A DNA stretch of 64,000 nt, from positions 1,202,501 to 1,266,500 of the forward strand of contig NZ_QXDF01000001.1 of the NCBI RefSeq assembly GCF_003550175.1, in the 5' to 3' direction. Of the stretch, positions 1-8,851 are shown piece after piece. This stretch comes from Dichotomicrobium thermohalophilum. Its GTDB lineage: Bacteria > Pseudomonadota > Alphaproteobacteria > Rhizobiales > Rhodomicrobiaceae. The notes under the pieces were generated by a model. That model was not told where the DNA came from and ran no database searches. It was given only the letters and a program-made list of their open reading frames with translations. Within the stretch, counting starts at the first letter, position 1. Each line of letters starts with the position of its first letter. The translations under genes and the position numbers were made by a program.

Positions 1-321
1 CCCGACGGCGCCCGCGACTTCATCTAGGCATTCCTGTCCGATAATGGTGCTGTCCATGTCGGCGATCAGCAGACGCTTGCGCCGGTTTTCGGCGGGCAGG
101 ATGGCGTAGTCGACGGACTGCTCGTCGATGAGTTCAGCCATCTGTTCATGCCAGGTCGCCAGCCTCTCCGCCGGGGCATCGGGCAGCGGGATTTCGGCGG
201 CCTTGCCGGGCGCGAGCCAGCGCACCTCGCCAGCGCCGGTCAGCGTGGCGCGCGCGGCTTCAACCAGCGCGGCAACGTCATCGCCCGGTGCGGGCGCCAT
301 GAGGACGAGCACATAAGACAT
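1..321 (-). CDS. serB: Phosphoserine phosphatase, N-terminal part (runs off the window)
   Basis: Reading the minus strand from an ATG at 321 gives an open frame to base 1, so about 107 residues are visible and the C-terminus is outside the window. Near residue 90 it has the haloacid-dehalogenase motif DMDST, preceded by RRKRLLIA, as in SerB proteins that carry a poorly conserved N-terminal regulatory region. SerB removes phosphate from phosphoserine in the last step of serine biosynthesis in the cytoplasm. It is divergent from miaA with about 60 bp between start codons, a common alphaproteobacterial arrangement. The call rests on the motif and the neighbourhood; the remaining HAD motifs cannot be seen. 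Confidence 0.85.
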   Translation of the reverse strand, partial: MSYVLVLMAPAPGDDVAALVEAARATLTGAGEVRWLAPGKAAEIPLPDAPAERLATWHEQMAELIDEQSVDYAILPAENRRKRLLIADMDSTIIGQECLDEVAGAVG

Positions 322-380
322 CAGGCATCCATGCTGCGAGCAGACACAGTCAGGCGGGGCGTTCGGCCCGGGAGCGTCGC

Positions 381-1262
381 ATGACGGCCAAAGACGCCAT
401 TCTTATCGCAGGGCCGACGGCGAGCGGCAAGTCCGCCTTCGCGCTCGACCTCGCAGAGCGGCGCGGCGGGCTGATCATCAACGCCGACAGCATGCAGGTC
501 TATCGCGAGCTGCGGATCGTGACAGCCCGGCCCTCCGAATCGCATCAGGCGCGGGTGCCGCACCGGCTCTATGGCGTTCGCTCCGGCGTTGCGCCGTATT
601 CGGTCGGCCAGTGGCTGGACGACGCCGCCGAAGCGCTGCGCGAGGCGCGGGAAAGCGGCCTTGTCCCGATTTTTGTCGGCGGCACAGGGCTTTATTTCAA
701 GGCGCTACTGGAGGGGCTGTCGCCGGTGCCCGAAATCCCCGACGACATCCGCAGCTACTGGCGCGAGCGGGCGCGCATCGAAACAGCGGCCGCGCTGCAC
801 ACCCTGCTGGGGGACCGGGACCCAGCCGCAGCGGCGCAGCTCCGCCCCTCCGACACCCAGCGCATCGTCCGCGCGCTGGAGGTGGTGCAGGCGACGGGCC
901 AGTCCATCACCCAATGGCAGCAGGGCGAGGGCACACCGCTTCTGAACGCGGAGCAGACCGAGAAATATGTCGTCGCGCCGGACCGTGCCACGCTCTATCG
1001 CGCCTGCGATGCGCGCGCGGCGCGTATGGTCGAGGACGGCGCGATCGAGGAGGTCGCTGCGCTCCTGCGTCTCGGGCTGGATCCCGCGCTTCCCGTCATG
1101 CGCGCGATCGGCGTGCGACCATTGGGCGCATATCTGCGCGGCGAAACTGATCTGGAGACGGCGCTCAGCCGTTTGCAGACGGAGACGCGGCGCTATGCAA
1201 AGCGGCAACTGACCTGGGCGCGGCGAAATATGATTTCGTGGGGTTGGATAGAACCGGAATAA
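381..1262 (+). CDS. miaA: tRNA dimethylallyltransferase (MiaA)
   Basis: The 293-residue protein is the normal length for MiaA. The P-loop GPTASGKS is at residues 11-18, the DSMQVYREL segment that contacts tRNA and substrate starts near residue 36, and GGTGLY is near residue 100. The family transfers a dimethylallyl group to N6 of A37 in tRNAs reading codons that start with U. The ATG at 381 lies just inside the divergent gap with serB. Downstream is ilvB, about 190 bp away and probably on its own promoter. Nothing about the gene looks damaged. Confidence 0.95.
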   Translation: MTAKDAILIAGPTASGKSAFALDLAERRGGLIINADSMQVYRELRIVTARPSESHQARVPHRLYGVRSGVAPYSVGQWLDDAAEALREARESGLVPIFVGGTGLYFKALLEGLSPVPEIPDDIRSYWRERARIETAAALHTLLGDRDPAAAAQLRPSDTQRIVRALEVVQATGQSITQWQQGEGTPLLNAEQTEKYVVAPDRATLYRACDARAARMVEDGAIEEVAALLRLGLDPALPVMRAIGVRPLGAYLRGETDLETALSRLQTETRRYAKRQLTWARRNMISWGWIEPE

Positions 1263-1310
1263 ATCGTCTCAAAACGGCATTGAAATTGTCGCTTTCATGC
1301 GCGTCGCCTA

Positions 1311-1339
1311 TTGACCGGGCATTCGCATGTCGATACCTT
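1311..1339 (+). promoter_or_regulatory. Candidate sigma-70 promoter upstream of ilvB
   Basis: TTGACC at 1311-1316 is followed 17 bases later by TACCTT at 1334-1339, a plausible -35/-10 pair in the gap between miaA and ilvB. The -10 match is weak. No leader peptide rich in branched-chain codons was found in the 120 bases that follow. Confidence 0.3.
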
Positions 1340-1456
1340 GCGCAGCGCTTGTGCACTGCACTTAAATAGTGATGGTGCGCCGCGTGCGCGCCGAATGACC
1401 GGAACCCCCCGAATCAACACCGGTGACAAGAAACGAGCTGTTTGGAGCGAGTTGAA

Positions 1457-3223
1457 ATGAGCAATCAGATGACGGGCGCGGAGATCGTCTTGCGCGCACT
1501 GGCCGATCAGGATGTCGAACTGCTGTTTGGCTATCCGGGCGGTGCGGTGCTTCCGATCTACGACGAAATGTTCAAGCAGAACGCGCTGCGTCATTATCTC
1601 GTACGTCACGAGCAGGGCGCGGTCCACGCAGCGGAGGGCTATGCCCGTTCGACCGGTAAGGTGGGGGTGGTTCTCGTCACCTCCGGTCCGGGCGCGACCA
1701 ACGCAGTCACTGGCCTGACCGATGCGCTGATGGATTCGATCCCGGTGGTCTGTATCACCGGGCAGGTCGCCACGCATCTGATCGGCAATGACGCCTTCCA
1801 GGAATGCGACACGGTCGGCATTACGCGCCCGGCCACGAAGCACAATTATCTCGTCAAGGACATCAACGATCTGGCGCGCGTGTTGCACGAGGCGTTCTAC
1901 GTGGCGCAGAGCGGGCGTCCGGGGCCGGTCGTCGTCGACATCCCGAAGGACATCCAGTTTGCCAAGGGGCCGTATCTCAGCCCCAACCAGATCACCCACA
2001 AGAGCTATCGCCCGGCGGTCAAGGGCGATCAGCAGGCGATCCGCGACGCGGTCGACCTGATTGCCTCGGCCAAGCGGCCGGTGTTCTACACGGGCGGCGG
2101 CGTCATCAACTCGGGGCCGAAGGCGAGCATGCTGTTGCGCGAGCTGGTGAACCTGACCGGCTACCCGATCACCTCGACGCTGATGGGGCTCGGGGCGTTC
2201 CCGGCTTCAGATCCGAAATGGCTGGGGATGCTCGGCATGCACGGCACCTATGAGGCCAACATGTGCATGCATGACTGCGACGTGATGATCAACGTCGGCG
2301 CACGCTTTGACGACCGCATCACCGGGCGGCTGGACGCCTTTTCGCCCGGCTCGAAGAAAATCCACATCGATATCGACCCGTCCTCGATCAACAAGAACGT
2401 GCCGGTCGACATCCCGATCATCGGCGATGTCGCGCATGTGCTGGAGGAAATGGTGCGCGTCTGGCGCCGCCGTGCCCCAGAGATCGACCAGGGTGCGCTC
2501 AAGGCGTGGTGGAACCAGATCGGTGAGTGGCGCGGGCGCAAGAGCCTGAGCTACAAGAACCGCAAGGACGTGATCATGCCGCAATATGCGGTTCAGCGGC
2601 TCTACGAGCTGACCAAGGACCGCGACACCTACATCACGACCGAGGTTGGTCAGCATCAGATGTGGGCGGCGCAGCATTATCACTTCGAGGAGCCGAACCG
2701 CTGGATGACGTCGGGGGGCCTCGGCACCATGGGCTACGGTCTGCCGGCGGCGATCGGCGTGCAGACGGCGCATCCGGACGCCCTTGTCATCGACGTCGCG
2801 GGCGAGGCCTCGATCCTGATGAACATGCAGGAGATGTCGACCGCGGTTCAGTACAATCTGCCGGTGAAGCTGTTCGTCCTGAACAATGAGTACATGGGCA
2901 TGGTCCGGCAGTGGCAGGAGCTGATCCACGGCGGGCGCTATTCGCACTCCTATTCCGAGGCGTTGCCGGATTTCGTCAAGCTGGCCGAAGCCTACGGGGC
3001 CAAGGGGCTGCGCGCGACAAAGCCGGACGAGTTGGACGATCTCATCATGGAGATGATCGACACGCCTGGTCCGGTGATCTTCGATTGCTGCGTGAGCAAG
3101 GAGGCCAACTGCTTCCCGATGATCCCGAGCGGTGAAGCGCATAACAACATGCTGCTCGGCGACGAGGCCGACGGTGCGGACATCGAAAGCGCGATCACCG
3201 AGGAAGGGAAGGTCCTCGTATAA
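1457..3223 (+). CDS. ilvB: Acetolactate synthase large (catalytic) subunit
   Basis: The 588-residue protein is typical of the large subunit of the biosynthetic, FAD-containing acetohydroxyacid synthase. The N-terminus has FGYPGG and RHEQGAVHAAEGYAR, which includes the catalytic Glu that activates thiamine diphosphate. The C-terminal thiamine-diphosphate region has DVAGEASI and NNEYMGMVRQW. It condenses pyruvate with pyruvate or 2-oxobutyrate, the first common step of valine, leucine and isoleucine synthesis. I chose the ATG at 1457 over the in-frame TTG at 1442 because GGAG at 1444-1447 is correctly spaced for it. The regulatory subunit follows after 105 bp. ilvI would be an equally valid symbol. 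Confidence 0.95.
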   Translation: MSNQMTGAEIVLRALADQDVELLFGYPGGAVLPIYDEMFKQNALRHYLVRHEQGAVHAAEGYARSTGKVGVVLVTSGPGATNAVTGLTDALMDSIPVVCITGQVATHLIGNDAFQECDTVGITRPATKHNYLVKDINDLARVLHEAFYVAQSGRPGPVVVDIPKDIQFAKGPYLSPNQITHKSYRPAVKGDQQAIRDAVDLIASAKRPVFYTGGGVINSGPKASMLLRELVNLTGYPITSTLMGLGAFPASDPKWLGMLGMHGTYEANMCMHDCDVMINVGARFDDRITGRLDAFSPGSKKIHIDIDPSSINKNVPVDIPIIGDVAHVLEEMVRVWRRRAPEIDQGALKAWWNQIGEWRGRKSLSYKNRKDVIMPQYAVQRLYELTKDRDTYITTEVGQHQMWAAQHYHFEEPNRWMTSGGLGTMGYGLPAAIGVQTAHPDALVIDVAGEASILMNMQEMSTAVQYNLPVKLFVLNNEYMGMVRQWQELIHGGRYSHSYSEALPDFVKLAEAYGAKGLRATKPDELDDLIMEMIDTPGPVIFDCCVSKEANCFPMIPSGEAHNNMLLGDEADGADIESAITEEGKVLV

Positions 3224-3259
3224 TTCCCGCCGGTCGGAGGGACGGCCGGCAAAAACCCC

Positions 3260-3290
3260 GGCGCGGCGCAAAAGTTGCCGCGCCATTTTT
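3260..3290 (+). terminator. Intrinsic-terminator-like hairpin between ilvB and ilvN
   Basis: GGCGCGGC at 3260-3267 pairs with GCCGCGCC at 3277-3284 around a 9-base loop, followed directly by ATTTTT. This is a good rho-independent terminator shape placed inside what is normally one operon, so transcription of ilvN may be reduced or separate. Confidence 0.6.
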
Positions 3291-3328
3291 CATGCGCTAT
3301 GCGAGTGAAGGATTGACTCAAGAGGAAG

Positions 3329-3847
3329 ATGATGTCGCCGCCGCAGGAAATCACCGAACAGCACACGATCTCGGTTCTTGTCGATAACGAGCCGGGCGTA
3401 CTCGCGCGGGTGATCGGACTGTTCTCCGGGCGCGGCTACAACATCGACTCGCTAACGGTCTCCGAGACGTCACACGAGGCGCATCTCTCACGGATTACCA
3501 TCGTGACGACCGGCTCGCCGATGGTGATCGACCAGATCAAGAACCAGCTCGACCGGCTGGTGCCGGTGCACCGCGTTGTCGACCTCACCAAGCTCGGCAA
3601 TCCTCTGCAGCGCGAGTTGGCGCTAGTGAAGGTCAAAGGCACTGGCGAAAAGCGCGTGGAAACCTTGCGTCTTGCCGAGGCGTTTCGTGCGCAGGTGGTC
3701 GACGCCACGACCGAGCATTTCATCTTCGAGATCACCGGCCGGCTGTCCAAGGTCGAGCAGTTCATCTCGCTCATGCAGCCGCTCGGGCTGGTCGAGGTGG
3801 TGCGGACCGGCGCGGCCGCGATTTCGCGCGGTGCCGAGCCGATCTGA
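3329..3847 (+). CDS. ilvN: Acetolactate synthase small (regulatory) subunit
   Basis: The protein has 172 residues, or 171 if the second of two adjacent ATGs is used. Its N-terminal ACT domain reads ISVLVDNEPGVLARVIGLF and RGYNIDSLTV, followed by the C-terminal ALS small-subunit domain, the usual length for the IlvH/IlvN long form. The ACT domain binds valine and mediates feedback inhibition of the large subunit encoded just upstream. A GAGGAAG ribosome-binding site precedes the start. The hairpin in the 105-bp gap suggests that its level may be set separately from ilvB. Confidence 0.93.
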   Translation: MMSPPQEITEQHTISVLVDNEPGVLARVIGLFSGRGYNIDSLTVSETSHEAHLSRITIVTTGSPMVIDQIKNQLDRLVPVHRVVDLTKLGNPLQRELALVKVKGTGEKRVETLRLAEAFRAQVVDATTEHFIFEITGRLSKVEQFISLMQPLGLVEVVRTGAAAISRGAEPI

Positions 3848-4120
3848 CGCGCCGGCTCCTGACCAGCCAATCGGACCTGCTGAGCCCTGTGCGGACCCTT
3901 GCGCGTTCGCGCCAGCGCGCATTTCTGCTGCGCGGCTACGGACGGCAGCGCCCGCGGACCGTCATTTTTCAATGTTTTCCAAACGTATCCTGACGTAGCA
4001 TGCCCGCAGCGCGTGGGAACGCGATCACGCCGTGCGGCACACCTCAGAACACCAGAACGAAACACCACAGACTTCCGCGATCCAATCTGATAACGCGAGC
4101 AGTGCTTAGGAGATTCGACA

Positions 4121-4552
4121 ATGATGCGCCTACTCAGTGTGATCGGTCACATCATACGGGAATTGTCCGCGGTCATCATGGCCGTCTTTATCGGGATATT
4201 TTTCTTTTCCGGCTGGGAGATTGAATTCGCGACCCAGGAGGAGGCCATATTCTATTCGTTCATGGCGGCGATCTTCCTGTTCGCTTACCTGTGGCTGCAG
4301 TCCGGCGGTATCGCGCTGACGGGCGTGCCGAATTCGCTGGCGATGGCGACCGACGCGATTTTCTCGATTATCCCGCTGATTCCGTTGCTTTTTGCCTTTT
4401 TCGAATATGCCGGCGGCGACCTGCAGATGAGCTATTTCCAGTTCTATTTCGGGATCGCGATGCTGGTGGCGCTGCTTTTCGATGTCGTCGTGAATCTGAC
4501 GCTGATGATCCGGTTGAGCCGCCGTTATCTTGGCGAGAGCGGCCTGGAATAG
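4121..4552 (+). CDS. Small integral membrane protein of unknown function
   Basis: This 143-residue protein is mostly hydrophobic, with about four predicted membrane helices: residues 11-32, 43-62, 78-98 and 107-128 by eye. The C-terminus is basic and polar (RLSRRYLGESGLE). I do not recognise a family. The ATG at 4121 is followed by a second ATG, and GGAG is seen about 10 bases upstream. It stands alone between ilvN and a LuxR-type regulator, and a perfect 18-bp GC palindrome follows its stop. The composition resembles core genes, so it is likely real. Confidence 0.65.
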   Translation: MMRLLSVIGHIIRELSAVIMAVFIGIFFFSGWEIEFATQEEAIFYSFMAAIFLFAYLWLQSGGIALTGVPNSLAMATDAIFSIIPLIPLLFAFFEYAGGDLQMSYFQFYFGIAMLVALLFDVVVNLTLMIRLSRRYLGESGLE

Positions 4553-4556
4553 GCGA

Positions 4557-4574
4557 GGCGGGGCGCGCCCCGCC
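4557..4574. terminator. Perfect 18-bp GC palindrome after the membrane-protein gene
   Basis: GGCGGGGCG at 4557-4565 is followed directly by its reverse complement CGCCCCGCC. It could end transcription, but there is no T-run and no loop, so a terminator role is only suggested. Confidence 0.3.
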
Positions 4575-5044
4575 GCCACAGCGCCTTCGACCTGTCCGAT
4601 ATGGCGGCGGACTCCGGCGGTCTGCCGCGCAGGCGTCCCGTCTTCTCAGACAAGGGGACATGAGCGGTTGCGAGCCGCGCAGGAACGCCGCGCCTGACCG
4701 CGGGCCCGGATGTTACGTTACCCGTGTTGGCCGCGACAATCACCCGGCACGTAATTTTGCAGCCGGAAATACACGTATAAGTCGAAAAATCCAAAGGTGG
4801 ACAACTTTTATTGATCGCGCCAGTCCACGTCGTCGGGCGGTGCAGGTAAAAATTGTTTCGTGGTGTAGTCAGATATTCGCTTTTAGTCGCCTGCTCGAAT
4901 TTTCCCGAAAATCATTGATATCTGATAAGGTAAACGTCTATGGTTACTCCTTCAGTTGGAATATCTAAGTTGCTCGCGCAAATTTGTGACGAGTCGTTTT
5001 GGTATTGTGATTCAATCACTTGCACTTGATGGGGGTGCCAATTC
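4575..5044. other. Gene-free, partly AT-rich stretch upstream of the LuxR-type regulator
   Basis: About 470 bases without a convincing gene. The right half is AT-rich relative to its surroundings. It contains an inverted repeat ATTTTC-CC-GAAAAT at 4899-4912, which could be an operator for the regulator downstream. No tRNA or known riboswitch was recognised. Confidence 0.4.
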
Positions 5045-6187
5045 ATGCGGCGCATGGATAGGGGCGAAGTGTGCGATCTGTTGGATCGTGTCTATCAGTC
5101 AACAGCCGAAGAAACGCTGTGGCCACAGATCATCGCGGGGTTGAAGCAAGCGCCGTGGCGGGGGGACAAGACGACCGACACACTCGCTTCAAATGGAGCG
5201 GTCCGCGGTCCCGCTTCAGAGCGCGCCAGCAGCGCCCATCTGGCGGATTCAGTATCACAACTTTCCTATCAGGCGGGTGACACCCCGTTTCCCGGAGACC
5301 CGTTGCCGCGGGTCGTAAAGCAGACGCCTTTTGGTCTCACGGGCGCAGGCGTGGAGGCCGGGGACATTCCGGCCGGGCGCGAGACGCTTTTCCGGGAGGT
5401 AATCGCCTCCTTGCACGTGCCGGCGCTGGCCGATCGTCCCGAGCTGAACCTTCTTGGTCCTGCAGCAGCCGTTCCCTCGCAGACGGCAACGCAAGAACAA
5501 GAGGACCTTGAGAAGACGGTGCTGCACCATACCTTCCTGGCATTGCGGATCGCACGCAAGGTGGAAGACCTCCGGGATCAGGGGTGGGCCGCTGAGGCCG
5601 GCTTGGGTCGACTCGCGATCGGTCTGATCCTCGTCAACTGCGACAAGCAAGCCAGGCCGATCAATGATGAAGCGCGTGCGATCCTTGCCAAAGGCGATCT
5701 CGAACTTCGCAACGGCAGGCTGACAACGGCTGACAAGCGGGCGCGCCTGCAACTGGAGAGCCTGCTGGATGGGCTCACGGATGAAGACGGGGATCGGCCG
5801 ACCGGAGGTGGGGTCACGATCCGGCGGATGAATGAGTATGCGCTGCAGATCTGGGGCGTCCCGCTTCGTCATGAGGAGCGGTCGCTCCTGGATCCGCGCG
5901 AGCGACCTCGCGGTCTGCTTTTCGTGATCGACCCGGAACGGGCGCCGTCGACCCCAACGCATCTGCTGATGGAGGCATTCGGGTTGACGCGCGCGGAGAC
6001 GTCGCGGACGCTCGCGCTGCTGCTCGGCGAAACGGTCGATGAGTACTGCGAGCGGACCGGTATCAGCCGTAACACCGCGCGTACGCACATGCGGGCGATC
6101 TTCGACAAGCTCGGCATCAACAAGCAGACCGAGTTGATCCGCCTGCTTTCCGGCTTCCGCCTGGTGAATATGGGCGACTGCGAGTAA
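5045..6187 (+). CDS. LuxR-family transcriptional regulator with unrecognised N-terminal sensor region
   Basis: The 380-residue protein ends with a clear LuxR-type helix-turn-helix (residues about 310-370). FGLTRAETSRTLALLLGE is the scaffold, and TGISRNTARTHMRAIFDKLG is the recognition region. The first 300 residues have no motif I can name; they may form a PAS-like sensor, a guess from layout only. The ATG at 5045 has a GGGGG tract upstream, and an alternative ATG lies at 5054. It is separated from the convergent glmM by only 9 bp. The ligand and targets are unknown. Confidence 0.75.
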   Translation: MRRMDRGEVCDLLDRVYQSTAEETLWPQIIAGLKQAPWRGDKTTDTLASNGAVRGPASERASSAHLADSVSQLSYQAGDTPFPGDPLPRVVKQTPFGLTGAGVEAGDIPAGRETLFREVIASLHVPALADRPELNLLGPAAAVPSQTATQEQEDLEKTVLHHTFLALRIARKVEDLRDQGWAAEAGLGRLAIGLILVNCDKQARPINDEARAILAKGDLELRNGRLTTADKRARLQLESLLDGLTDEDGDRPTGGGVTIRRMNEYALQIWGVPLRHEERSLLDPRERPRGLLFVIDPERAPSTPTHLLMEAFGLTRAETSRTLALLLGETVDEYCERTGISRNTARTHMRAIFDKLGINKQTELIRLLSGFRLVNMGDCE

Positions 6188-6196
6188 GTCCTGCCG

Positions 6197-7540
6197 TCAG
6201 GCAGACACCGCGCGCAGGGCGTCGATCACTTCGCCCATGGCCGCTTGCACGAGCTGGCTGTCGTCGCCTTCGGCCATGACGCGGATGACGGGCTCGGTGC
6301 CCGAAGGCCGGATCAGCAGCCGGCCGGCATTGCCCAGGCGTTGCTCGCTCCGCGCGATCGCCGCCTGAACGGTGTCGCTTTCCAGCGGCTTGCCGCTCTC
6401 ATACCGCACGTTCTCAAGGAACTGCGGCACGCGGTTGAAGCGGTGGCAGACCTCACTGACGGGCGCGTCCTTGTCGACCACGACGGACAGCACCTGCAGC
6501 GCTGTGACGAGCCCGTCTCCCGTGGTGGTATAATCCGACAGGATAATGTGCCCGGACTGCTCGCCGCCGAGGTTGAAGTCGCGTTGACGCATCCGCTCGA
6601 CCACTTGGCGGTCGCCCACGGGGGTGCGCTCCAGGCCAAGGCCCAGTTTGTTCAGGTGCCGCTCCAGCCCGAGATTGGACATGACGGTGGCCGCGATGCC
6701 ATCGCCGCGCAGCCGTCCGGCGCGCTTCCAGTCCTCGGCGATCAGGGCGAGGATCTGGTCGCCGTCGATCAGTTCGCCCCGCTCATCCGCGATGAGCACG
6801 CGGTCGGCGTCGCCGTCGAGCGCAATTCCGATATCCGCGCCGCGTTTGCGCACGGCTGTGCACAGCGCCTCCGGGTGGGTCGAGCCGCAGTGATCGTTGA
6901 TGTTGAAGCCGTCGGGCTGCACGCCGATGGGGATCACTTCCGCGCCCAGCTCCCACAGCGCGAGCGGGGCGACCTTGTAGGCTGCGCCGTGGGCCGCGTC
7001 GATGACGACCTTCTTGCCGGTCAGGCTCACGGTGCGGTCCAGCGTGCGCTTGGCGTACTCGATGTAGCGGTCGTGCACGCCGTCGATGCGCCGCGCCCGG
7101 CCCATGCGCTCCGGCGTGGCGAGCAGTTCAACGCCGCCATTTTCGATCAGTTGCTCGATCTGCGCTTCCTTCTCGTCGCAGAGCTTGTAGCTGTCGGGGC
7201 CGAACAGCTTGATGCCGTTGTCGTAATAGGGGTTGTGGGAGGCCGAAATCATCACGCCGAGATCGGCGCGCAGCGAGCGGGTAAGCATGGCGACGGCCGG
7301 GGTCGGGATCGGGCCGAGCAGGAAAACGTCCATGCCGACCGAAGTGAAGCCGGCCGTCAGCGCCGATTCGATCATGTAGCCGGACAGCCGCGTATCCTTG
7401 CCGATCACGACGCGATGCCGCCGTTCGCCGTTGGTAAACAGATGCCCGGCCGCCATGCCCACCTTGAGCGCCGTCTCAGCGGTCATCGGCCGGTTGTTGG
7501 CTTTACCGCGGATACCGTCGGTGCCGAAATATGCTCCCAT
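6197..7540 (-). CDS. glmM: Phosphoglucosamine mutase
   Basis: The 447-residue protein starts [12 protein letters not shown], typical of GlmM. The phosphoserine loop ISASHNP puts the catalytic Ser at residue 101, the Mg-binding loop DGDADR is near residue 240, and the sugar/phosphate-binding region GGEQSGH and RPSGTEP follow. It converts glucosamine-6-phosphate to glucosamine-1-phosphate for UDP-GlcNAc, which feeds peptidoglycan, LPS and, in this window, the WecB/WecC pathway. It lies 122 bp downstream of folP on the same strand; folP-glmM order is widespread in Proteobacteria. Confidence 0.96.
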   Translation of the reverse strand: MGAYFGTDGIRGKANNRPMTAETALKVGMAAGHLFTNGERRHRVVIGKDTRLSGYMIESALTAGFTSVGMDVFLLGPIPTPAVAMLTRSLRADLGVMISASHNPYYDNGIKLFGPDSYKLCDEKEAQIEQLIENGGVELLATPERMGRARRIDGVHDRYIEYAKRTLDRTVSLTGKKVVIDAAHGAAYKVAPLALWELGAEVIPIGVQPDGFNINDHCGSTHPEALCTAVRKRGADIGIALDGDADRVLIADERGELIDGDQILALIAEDWKRAGRLRGDGIAATVMSNLGLERHLNKLGLGLERTPVGDRQVVERMRQRDFNLGGEQSGHIILSDYTTTGDGLVTALQVLSVVVDKDAPVSEVCHRFNRVPQFLENVRYESGKPLESDTVQAAIARSEQRLGNAGRLLIRPSGTEPVIRVMAEGDDSQLVQAAMGEVIDALRAVSA

Positions 7541-7662
7541 GGCCTCTCTCGCCCCAAAATTCCCCGTTAGCGCGCTTGCGCCATTACGGCAAACTATAGC
7601 AGCGAATCCGGCAATTCCGCGCAGAAGCGGACACGTTTCGTTTCAGAAAGTTGCACGGTGGG

Positions 7663-8742
7663 TCAGGTATTGAGCGCATCGAAGGGCGCGCCGTGGGCCG
7701 CCGACAGCCACACGCGCAGGGCCTGGCGCGTCTCGCGCACGTCGTGCACGCGCAGGATCTGCACGCCCTGGCTGGCCGCAGTGATCGCCGCGGCGATGCT
7801 GCCGGGCACGCGCTTCTTGGGCTCCCGCTCGTCGTTGAGCGTGCCGATGAAGCGCTTGCGCGACGCGCCGACGAGGACCGGCACGCCGAGGCCGTGGAAC
7901 AGGCTCAGCCCGTTCAGCAGGGTGAGGTTGTGCTGGAGCGTCTTGCCGAAGCCGATGCCGGGGTCGACGGCGATGCGCTCTTTCGGGATACCGGCGGCGA
8001 TTGCCGCGTCAATGCGCGCGGCGAGAAAGTCGTAGACCTCCAGCAAAACGTCGTCATAGCGCGGGTCGTCCTGCATCGTTTTCGGGTCGCCGAGCGCGTG
8101 CATGAGGATGACCGGCAGGCCGGTCTGCGCTGCCGCGCTGAGGGCGTCCGGATCGTGCGTCAGGCCAGAGACATCATTGATGACCTTCGCGCCTTTCGCC
8201 GCCGCCTCGGTCATCATCGCGGCCTTGCGCGTGTCGATGGAGATCGGCGCGGGCAGACCGCTCAAGCCTTCGAGCACCGGCATGACACGGGCGCGTTCGT
8301 CCTCCAGTGACACCGGGTCTGAGCCGGGGCGCGTCGACTCGCCGCCAATGTCGACGAAATCTGCGCCTTCCTCGGCCAGCCGACGCGCCTGCGCGAGCGC
8401 CGTCTCCGGTTCGGCGAAATCGCCGCCGTCAGAGAAGCTGTCAGGCGTAATGTTGACGATACCCATAAGCCGCGGCGCATCCATCGCCACGCCGGCGAGG
8501 GCGGGGCGGGGTGCGCTCAGCACCTCGAGCCGCTCGGCAATGGCCGGTTCCTCCATGGCCTTGAGCGTCGCGGCGCGGGCAATCACCGATTTGCTCTGGC
8601 CCGGCGTGCCTTCGATCAGTTCCGCCGCGCCAAAGGCCGCCGGCCCGCCCGCCAGCGGCAGCGCGAGGCCCGCCTCGGTCGCCTGTCTGGCGTGATCCCC
8701 GAAAATGATGCCCAGCGGCTTGATGTACAGACCGTCTGCCAA
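7663..8742 (-). CDS. folP: Dihydropteroate synthase
   Basis: The 359-residue protein has the pterin-binding TIM-barrel domain from about residue 93 (MGIVNITPDSFSDGG), followed by DIGGESTRPG and DPGIGFGKT, all signatures of FolP. It joins para-aminobenzoate to the pterin pyrophosphate in folate synthesis. The extra 90 N-terminal residues compared with the E. coli enzyme are common in Alphaproteobacteria and have no recognised domain. glmM follows on the same strand and may be cotranscribed. Confidence 0.95.
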   Translation of the reverse strand: MADGLYIKPLGIIFGDHARQATEAGLALPLAGGPAAFGAAELIEGTPGQSKSVIARAATLKAMEEPAIAERLEVLSAPRPALAGVAMDAPRLMGIVNITPDSFSDGGDFAEPETALAQARRLAEEGADFVDIGGESTRPGSDPVSLEDERARVMPVLEGLSGLPAPISIDTRKAAMMTEAAAKGAKVINDVSGLTHDPDALSAAAQTGLPVILMHALGDPKTMQDDPRYDDVLLEVYDFLAARIDAAIAAGIPKERIAVDPGIGFGKTLQHNLTLLNGLSLFHGLGVPVLVGASRKRFIGTLNDEREPKKRVPGSIAAAITAASQGVQILRVHDVRETRQALRVWLSAAHGAPFDALNT

Positions 8743-8851
8743 TGCTGACCCCCTCGGTATGTTCGTTAGCGCCCGGCGTGCTTGTCCCGCCCGCCGGCTG
8801 CCGGCACGCGGTATAGCAGTATCGCGCCTGCGGTTACAGATGGATCAGCGA

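Noticed and set aside
2207-3286. 359-residue minus-strand open frame over ilvB
   Set aside because: Shadow of ilvB with no start site or motif.
6245-7570. 441-residue open frame on the plus strand
   Set aside because: It lies exactly antisense to glmM, whose motifs are complete; the frame is open because of the high GC content.
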